Positions 6,147 through 10,837 of a stretch of 10,837 nt of DNA are shown piece by piece. Under the pieces are notes generated by a model. The model saw only the letters and a list, made by a program, of their open reading frames with translations. It made no database searches and was not told the DNA's origin. Location of the stretch: positions 1 to 10,837 of the forward strand of contig DMHB01000435.1 in NCBI GenBank assembly GCA_003449595.1. Direction: 5' to 3'. Origin of the DNA: Microscillaceae bacterium (lineage in GTDB: Bacteria > Bacteroidota > Bacteroidia > Cytophagales > Microscillaceae). Each line of letters opens with the position of its first letter. The stretch's first letter is position 1. Made by a program: the position numbers and the translations under genes.

Positions 6147-6992
6147 ATGCCTACCATCGAAGAATTAAAAGCAACGGCCTTGCAAGTGCGCCGCGACATT
6201 GTGCGAATGGTCTATGAAGCCCAATCGGGACACCCGGGCGGCTCGTTGGGTTGCACCGAACTGTTGGTGGCGCTGTATTTTCACACGCTGCGCTACCAAC
6301 TGCCTTTCCGGATGGATGGCCAAGGCGAAGACCTATTTTTCCTTTCCAATGGCCATATTTCGCCTGTTTGGTATAGTGTGCTGGCGCGTGCTGGCTTTTT
6401 CGACAAGCAAGAATTGGCCACTTTTCGCAAGATTGACTCGCGCCTGCAAGGACATCCGGCCACAGCCGAGCACTTAGATGGCATACGGGTGGCTTCCGGT
6501 TCTTTGGGGCAGGGGCTTTCGGTGGCACTGGGGGCTGCGCAAGCCAAAAAACTAAACGCTGACCCGCACCTGGTGTATGTGCTGATGGGTGACGGCGAAC
6601 AGCAGGAAGGCCAAATTTGGGAAGCGGCGATGTATGGCGCGCACCACCAAGTGGATAACCTTATCGGGATTATCGACTGCAACGGCCAGCAAATCGATGG
6701 ACCGGTGCAAAAGGTGATGAACCTCCAAGACCTGCAAGCCAAGTGGCGTAGTTTCGGATGGGAAACCCTCGATTTGCCGCAAGGCAACGATATGGCCAAT
6801 GTGTTGGATGCCCTGCAAAAAGCACAAACACTGGCAGGAAAAGGCAAGCCCATTGTGATACTAATGCAGACCGAAATGGGCTATGGGGTAGATTTTATGA
6901 TGGGCAGCCACGAGTGGCACGGCATCGCGCCCAACGCCGAGCAATTTGAGCGTGCAATGCAACAACTGCCAGCCACCTTGGGCGACTATTAG
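6147..6992 (+). CDS. Transketolase, N-terminal (thiamine diphosphate-binding) subunit
   Basis: This is the N-terminal half of transketolase, encoded as a separate 281-residue subunit. Transketolase moves two-carbon units between sugar phosphates in the non-oxidative pentose phosphate pathway. Visible features are SGHPGG at 27-32, SNGHISP at 67-73, GSLGQGLSVALGAA at 118-131, and the thiamine diphosphate/metal motif from GDGEQQEG (148-155) to Asn179 in IDCNGQQIDG. His29, His70, His255 and His258 fit active-site positions of the family. The protein ends where split transketolases normally end, so this is not a truncation. The C-terminal subunit, which supplies the pyrimidine-binding Glu and is needed for activity, is not next door; the next gene encodes a lipoprotein. 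The ATG at 6147 is chosen because an ATG four bases upstream is out of frame and soon hits a stop. Confidence 0.95.
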   Translation: MPTIEELKATALQVRRDIVRMVYEAQSGHPGGSLGCTELLVALYFHTLRYQLPFRMDGQGEDLFFLSNGHISPVWYSVLARAGFFDKQELATFRKIDSRLQGHPATAEHLDGIRVASGSLGQGLSVALGAAQAKKLNADPHLVYVLMGDGEQQEGQIWEAAMYGAHHQVDNLIGIIDCNGQQIDGPVQKVMNLQDLQAKWRSFGWETLDLPQGNDMANVLDALQKAQTLAGKGKPIVILMQTEMGYGVDFMMGSHEWHGIAPNAEQFERAMQQLPATLGDY

Positions 6993-6994
6993 TT

Positions 6995-7002
6995 TAGATT
7001 TG
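6995..7002 (+). promoter_or_regulatory. Possible -7 promoter element before the DUF4296 gene
   Basis: TAGATTTG matches TAnnTTTG exactly and lies in the 26-bp gap between the transketolase and DUF4296 genes. No TTTG-like -33 element stands 19-20 bases upstream, so this may be chance in AT-rich sequence or a weak internal promoter. Confidence 0.25.
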
Positions 7003-7018
7003 AAATTTTGAATATTTT

Positions 7019-7657
7019 TTGAGACAATTTCCGCTTGCACTTTGCTTATTAGGTGTTTTATGGGCTTGCCAATCGGCAGATAAAAAACCCGCCGACATCA
7101 TCCACAAAGACCGAATGGTGGACATCCTGACCGAGTTGCACTTGGCCGAAGCCCGCGCTGCCGGGGCGCGTATGCGCTCGCCCGATTCGACCCAAGTACT
7201 TTTTCTCAAGATGCAAGACTTCGTATTGAAAAAATATGGGTTCACCAAGGCGCAGTACTACAAAAGCTATGAGTATTATATGACCGCTATGGTCGAAATG
7301 GATGAAATTTATGCCAAAGTAGAACGCCGACTCGACAGCATGGACAAAGCGACGCCGCTTACTGCGCAGCCGCTCTTGCAAGACAAAGAAATGATTGCCT
7401 TGTGGACCAAAGCCATCAAAGCGTTGCCCGAATATCAAGGCGACGAACTAATGTTTTTTGAAGGAGGCCGCGTAGGAAGCAAATCGGCACCCATTCAGCA
7501 GTCGATCGACCAGATTTATAACATTCAGGCCAACTTCCAAACGGCTCAAGCAGAAGCAGCCAACCTGAATCAACCCGAAGTAGCCATCGTGTATAAAATG
7601 GCGGTTACTTATTATTTAACACAACAACAAGCTGCCGCTGCCGCGAACAACAAATAA
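7019..7657 (+). CDS. DUF4296 domain-containing lipoprotein with TTG start
   Basis: The N-terminus LRQFPLALCLLGVLWACQ (initiator read as Met) is a short lipoprotein signal peptide with lipobox LWAC and lipidated Cys17. Residues about 24-115 match the DUF4296 pattern, a Bacteroidota family of unknown function: PADIIHKDRMVDILTELHLA at 24-43, then a helical region with KYGFTKAQYYKSYEYYM. The C-terminal half is mostly polar helix and ends in an Ala/Gln-rich tail. The start must be TTG at 7019: in this frame a TGA stop lies at 7001-7003, there is no ATG, GTG or ATT in between, and the first internal ATG would remove the signal peptide. The gap of 26 bp after the transketolase gene suggests co-transcription. 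Its cellular role is unknown. Confidence 0.85.
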   Translation: MRQFPLALCLLGVLWACQSADKKPADIIHKDRMVDILTELHLAEARAAGARMRSPDSTQVLFLKMQDFVLKKYGFTKAQYYKSYEYYMTAMVEMDEIYAKVERRLDSMDKATPLTAQPLLQDKEMIALWTKAIKALPEYQGDELMFFEGGRVGSKSAPIQQSIDQIYNIQANFQTAQAEAANLNQPEVAIVYKMAVTYYLTQQQAAAAANNK

Positions 7658-7707
7658 GTTGGTCAACGCGGCCACTGAGCACTTGTTTTATTTCAACACT
7701 AAGATTT

Positions 7708-10113
7708 ATGTTATACCCTAAAGATACTATTGAAGAAAAATTAGGTTTTGATAAAATCCGCCAATTGCTCAAAGAAAACTGCATCAGCGTTTTAGGGCAA
7801 GATTTGGTGGACGAAATGCAGTTGAGCACTGACTTGGAATTTATCCAACTGCGCATCCGGCAAACCGACGAGTTTAAGAAAATTTTAGAAAGTGGTGTCA
7901 ATTTCCCGCAGCAGCACTACCTCAATGTATTGCCTTTTTTAGACAAAATTTTGATCGAAGGGGCTTTCTTGGATGAGCGCGAGTTTGACGACCTAAAGCT
8001 GTCGCTGCGCACCATTTTTGCCTGTACTTCCTTTTTTGAACAGGTTACCGAAGTCAGCTACCCCTTGCTGCGCGACTTAGCCTTGGAGGTGGAAGTAGAT
8101 AAAAAACTGCTCAAACGCCTCGAAAACGTCATCGACGACCGAGGACTGATGCGCGATACGGCCTCGTCGGAGCTGAATATGCTCCGCAAAGAGATTGTGG
8201 ACGAGCAAAGCCGCCTGCGCCGCAAAGTAGAGCAGATATTGAGAAGTGCCCAAAAAAACGGCTTTACCGATGAAGAAGCCAATTATACCATTCGCAATGG
8301 GCGTTTGGTGATTCCGGTGCTGGCCGAGTATAAGCGTAAAATTCCGGGTTTTATTCACGATGAATCGGCCACCGGGCAAACCGTGTTTTTAGAGCCTACC
8401 GAAATTTTAGAGCAAAACAACCTCATCAAAGAATTGGAATACCGCGAGCGCCGCGAGGTAATCCGCATTTTGACTGCTTTGACCGCCGAGCTGCGGCCTG
8501 CGCATTCGGCCTTGAAAAAAGCCTATGGCTATTTGGCCTTGATCGATTTTATTCGTGCTAAAGCCAAATTGGCTGTTAAAGTCAATGCTTTTTTGCCCGA
8601 GCTACAAGCCAAACCTACGCTGCAATGGCACCAAGCGCAGCACCCGTTGCTTTATCTTTCGCACCAAGCGCAGCAAAAGCCTACGGTGGCGCAAGACATC
8701 CGCTTGGTGGACAAACAACGCATCTTGATCATTTCGGGGCCTAACTCGGGCGGGAAGTCCGTTACCCTGAAAACCATCGGATTGCTGCAATATATGTTGC
8801 AATGCGGCTTGCTTATCAGCGTAAGCGAAGGCTCGAAAGCTGGTATTTTCAGAGATATTTTCATCGACATTGGCGACGAGCAATCGTTGGAAAACGACCT
8901 GAGTACGTATAGCTCGCACCTGCGCAATATGAAATATTTCTTGCGCTTTGCCGATAACCGTACCTTGTTTTTGATCGATGAATTTGGTGCAGGCACCGAA
9001 CCCACCGCCGGGGCGGCCATCGCCGAGGCCATTTTGGAAAAGCTACACGTGCAAAAAGCCTTTGGGGTGATTACGACACACTATACCAACCTAAAGGTAT
9101 ATGCCCAAGAGCACGAAGGATTGGTAAATGGCGCGATGCGTTTCGATGCGGCCAATTTAGAACCTTTGTACCAGTTGGAAATTGGCAAGCCGGGTAGCTC
9201 GTTTGCTTTTGAAATTGCCCAAAAAATTGGGTTGCCTCAGCCGATTTTGCAGAGCAGCCGCGAGAAAATGGGCCAAGAACAAGTGAATCTGGAAAAATTG
9301 CTGCGTGAATTAGACTCCGAAAAGCAAAGCTTAATGGCTCAAAATCAGCAACTTACAGCTAATAACCAAGAGTTGGGGCAATTGCGCAAGTCTTACCAAG
9401 CGCTGGAGCAAGAGCTGAGGCAAAACAAACAACGCCTGATGAACCAAGCGAAGGTAGAAGCGCAAATGTTGATGAAGCAGGCCAATCAGCAAATTGAGCA
9501 GACCATCCGGCAGATAAAAGAAAACCAAGCCGAAAAAGAAGCAACCAAAGAAGCCCGCAAACAGTTGGAAACGTTTCAAAGCAAACTGCAAGTAGAGCCT
9601 GAAACACCAACCCAGAAGCCAACCGAAAAAGAAGAAGTGGTGTTGGAAGATGGCGAAATCGTGGTAGGCAGTTTGGTACGCATCAAAGGACAAGAAACCA
9701 TTGGCGAGGTGATGACGCTGAAGGAAAAAGAGGCCGAAATTATGCTGGGCGAGCTGAAGATGACCGTGAAGCGCAAACAATTAGAAAAAGTATCGCGCAA
9801 AACCCAACGAGAAGCTCAAAAATCTTCCGCCAAGGTAAAAGGCATCAACTTAGCCGAAAAAATGGCCGATTTTAACCCACGCTTGGATGTGCGCGGCCAA
9901 CGCGCCGAAGATGCGGTAAAGGCTGTGGAGGATTTGATGGATACAGCTATTTTGTTGGGACATACCGAGTTGTACATCGTACACGGCAAAGGCGACGGTA
10001 TTTTGCGCACCACGCTCCGCAACCGGTTGGCGAAGTACAAACAAGTGGCCTCGATGCAAGACGAACACGCCGACCGCGGCGGCGCGGGCGTTACGTTGGT
10101 GTACCTAAAGTAA
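7708..10113 (+). CDS. mutS2: MutS2 family ATPase/endonuclease with C-terminal Smr domain
   Basis: This is full-length MutS2, 801 residues. MutS2 lacks the mismatch-reading domain of MutS; family members suppress homologous recombination in some bacteria and split collided ribosomes in Bacillus subtilis. Which role applies here is open. In order, the sequence shows the helical lever/clamp region (about 1-320), Walker A GPNSGGKS at 344-351, the STYSSHLRNM signature at 399-408, Walker B LFLIDEFGAGTEP at 420-432 with Asp424 and Glu425, and the switch histidine in ITTHYTNLKV at 455-464. A long Gln/Lys/Glu-rich coiled coil spans about 523-625, followed by a small beta-rich KOW-like segment at about 646-695 and the Smr nuclease domain at about 724-801 with LDVRG (726-730) and HGKG (759-762). 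All catalytic motifs are intact. It is probably the last gene of the plus-strand run; the gap after the lipoprotein gene is 50 bp. Confidence 0.96.
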   Translation: MLYPKDTIEEKLGFDKIRQLLKENCISVLGQDLVDEMQLSTDLEFIQLRIRQTDEFKKILESGVNFPQQHYLNVLPFLDKILIEGAFLDEREFDDLKLSLRTIFACTSFFEQVTEVSYPLLRDLALEVEVDKKLLKRLENVIDDRGLMRDTASSELNMLRKEIVDEQSRLRRKVEQILRSAQKNGFTDEEANYTIRNGRLVIPVLAEYKRKIPGFIHDESATGQTVFLEPTEILEQNNLIKELEYRERREVIRILTALTAELRPAHSALKKAYGYLALIDFIRAKAKLAVKVNAFLPELQAKPTLQWHQAQHPLLYLSHQAQQKPTVAQDIRLVDKQRILIISGPNSGGKSVTLKTIGLLQYMLQCGLLISVSEGSKAGIFRDIFIDIGDEQSLENDLSTYSSHLRNMKYFLRFADNRTLFLIDEFGAGTEPTAGAAIAEAILEKLHVQKAFGVITTHYTNLKVYAQEHEGLVNGAMRFDAANLEPLYQLEIGKPGSSFAFEIAQKIGLPQPILQSSREKMGQEQVNLEKLLRELDSEKQSLMAQNQQLTANNQELGQLRKSYQALEQELRQNKQRLMNQAKVEAQMLMKQANQQIEQTIRQIKENQAEKEATKEARKQLETFQSKLQVEPETPTQKPTEKEEVVLEDGEIVVGSLVRIKGQETIGEVMTLKEKEAEIMLGELKMTVKRKQLEKVSRKTQREAQKSSAKVKGINLAEKMADFNPRLDVRGQRAEDAVKAVEDLMDTAILLGHTELYIVHGKGDGILRTTLRNRLAKYKQVASMQDEHADRGGAGVTLVYLK

Positions 10114-10125
10114 GCCGCTTAGGTA
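10102..10125. terminator. Possible weak terminator hairpin between convergent genes
   Basis: TACCTAA (10102-10108) and TTAGGTA (10119-10125) form a 7-bp stem with a 10-base loop that contains the MutS2 stop codon. It occupies almost the whole gap before the convergent leucine-rich-repeat gene. AT-rich sequence with a T-run follows on the plus strand from about 10127, but not directly at the stem, so termination here is uncertain. Confidence 0.35.
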
Positions 10126-10126
10126 G

Positions 10127-10837
10127 TTAAAATTTGATTTTTGTATTGGGCAACAAAACCCGAATACGCTCTATTTCAGACCGATCCGAATCTACTTCAG
10201 AGGAAGGGTCGGTTTGTTTTTGTGGTTTTTTGGCCACAGATGCCAAAGGATTGCCGCGCAGGTCTAACTCTTCGAGCATTTCCCACTGGCTGAGGTTTTC
10301 GGGCAGGTAAACGATTTGGTTGTTGCGCAGGTCTAATTTTTTGAGGTTGCGCAGGTTGGCCATCTGCTCGGGCAAAGTGGTCAGTTGGTTTTGCGCAAGC
10401 GACAACTCTTTTAAGTTGGCTAATTCGCCAATCACCGGGCTAAGGCTGTCTAATTGATTTTTGCTGAGGTCTAACACTTCCAAATTCGGTTTTTTGGTCA
10501 ATCCCTGCAAAGGCTCATGAAGTTGGTTGCCCGAAAGGTTGAGCTTTTTCAGGTTCGGCATACTGCCAATGAATTGGGAAATAGTATCTAATTGATTATC
10601 AGCCAAATAAAGGTCTTCTAACCGCCACATCGTATCGGCGGGCACAGGCAAAAATGTTAACTGATTGCGGCTGATGTCGAGCTGTCGCAATTTGCGCAGG
10701 TTGCCAATTTCGGCGGGGAGCAAGGTGAGTAAGTTTTTTTCCAAATCGAGCACTTGTAGGTTTTTCAGGCGGTAGAAGCTCCAGGGCAAATCGCGGAGCT
10801 GATTGCCTTCTAAATCCCAAAAGGTAAGATTTTCCCA
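10127..10837 (-). CDS. Leucine-rich repeat protein (5' end beyond the window)
   Basis: The frame is open to the right edge, so the start lies outside; 236 residues are visible, beginning WENLTFWDLEGNQLRDLP. A TTG at 10789 is an internal Leu codon and not a start. The visible part consists of about nine consecutive 23-residue leucine-rich repeats with the pattern LxxLDLxxNQLxxLPxxIxxLxxL, including LQVLDLEKNLLTLLPAEIGN, LRQLDISRNQLTFLP and LKKLDLRNNQIVYLPENL. A charged segment (KKPQKQTDPSSEVDSDRSE) interrupts the pattern before the end IERIRVLLPNTKIKF, a cap often seen at the C-terminus of such proteins. The repeats form a curved protein-binding surface; the partner is unknown. Location cannot be judged without the N-terminus. 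The gene converges on MutS2 with a gap of only 13 bp. Confidence 0.9.
   Translation of the reverse strand, partial: WENLTFWDLEGNQLRDLPWSFYRLKNLQVLDLEKNLLTLLPAEIGNLRKLRQLDISRNQLTFLPVPADTMWRLEDLYLADNQLDTISQFIGSMPNLKKLNLSGNQLHEPLQGLTKKPNLEVLDLSKNQLDSLSPVIGELANLKELSLAQNQLTTLPEQMANLRNLKKLDLRNNQIVYLPENLSQWEMLEELDLRGNPLASVAKKPQKQTDPSSEVDSDRSEIERIRVLLPNTKIKF

Noticed and set aside
10127..10789. The leucine-rich-repeat gene as a complete gene starting at TTG 10789
   Set aside because: The frame stays open with a further repeat unit up to the window edge, so the TTG is an internal leucine.

Overview
The window looks like a chromosomal segment from a member of the Bacteroidota. I would guess the Cytophagales/Chitinophagales neighbourhood, but the lineage is only inferred. 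The evidence is a DUF4296-type lipoprotein, a transketolase split into subunits, a lack of Shine-Dalgarno sites before most genes, and two promoters that match the Bacteroidota TTTG / TAnnTTTG pattern. The first 13 bases are an exact Illumina adapter sequence, so the left edge is a contig end in a draft or metagenomic assembly. No insertion sequence, CRISPR array, rRNA or tRNA was seen.

Left block (14-2419, minus strand): a hotdog-fold thioesterase of the MenI/YdiI type, a DegT/DnrJ-family nucleotide-sugar aminotransferase, and 12 bp behind it an AT-rich Uma2-family putative endonuclease. Just past the Uma2 gene lies a degenerate second copy of the aminotransferase 3' end, the spacer and the Uma2 5' end. 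It is 88% identical over 108 bp and sits 671 bp away. This is the trace of an old tandem duplication whose second Uma2 gene has frameshifted and runs into the contig edge.

Middle block (2523-5425): a 409-residue lipoprotein of unknown function (plus) converges on a gene fusing an SCP2-like lipid-binding domain to a CaiB/BaiF-family enzyme that resembles alpha-methylacyl-CoA racemase (minus). A strong bidirectional terminator separates them.

Right block (5662-10113, plus): the short gaps suggest one transcription unit. It holds a Bcp/PrxQ peroxiredoxin, the N-terminal subunit of transketolase without its C-terminal partner, a DUF4296 lipoprotein that must start at TTG, and full-length MutS2 with a C-terminal Smr domain. 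A leucine-rich-repeat protein follows on the minus strand, 13 bp from the end of MutS2, and runs off the right edge.

Most genes are housekeeping or conserved accessory genes, and I do not see a clear new multi-gene system. The points most worth following are the decayed Uma2 duplication, the SCP2-racemase fusion and the transketolase half without its partner.
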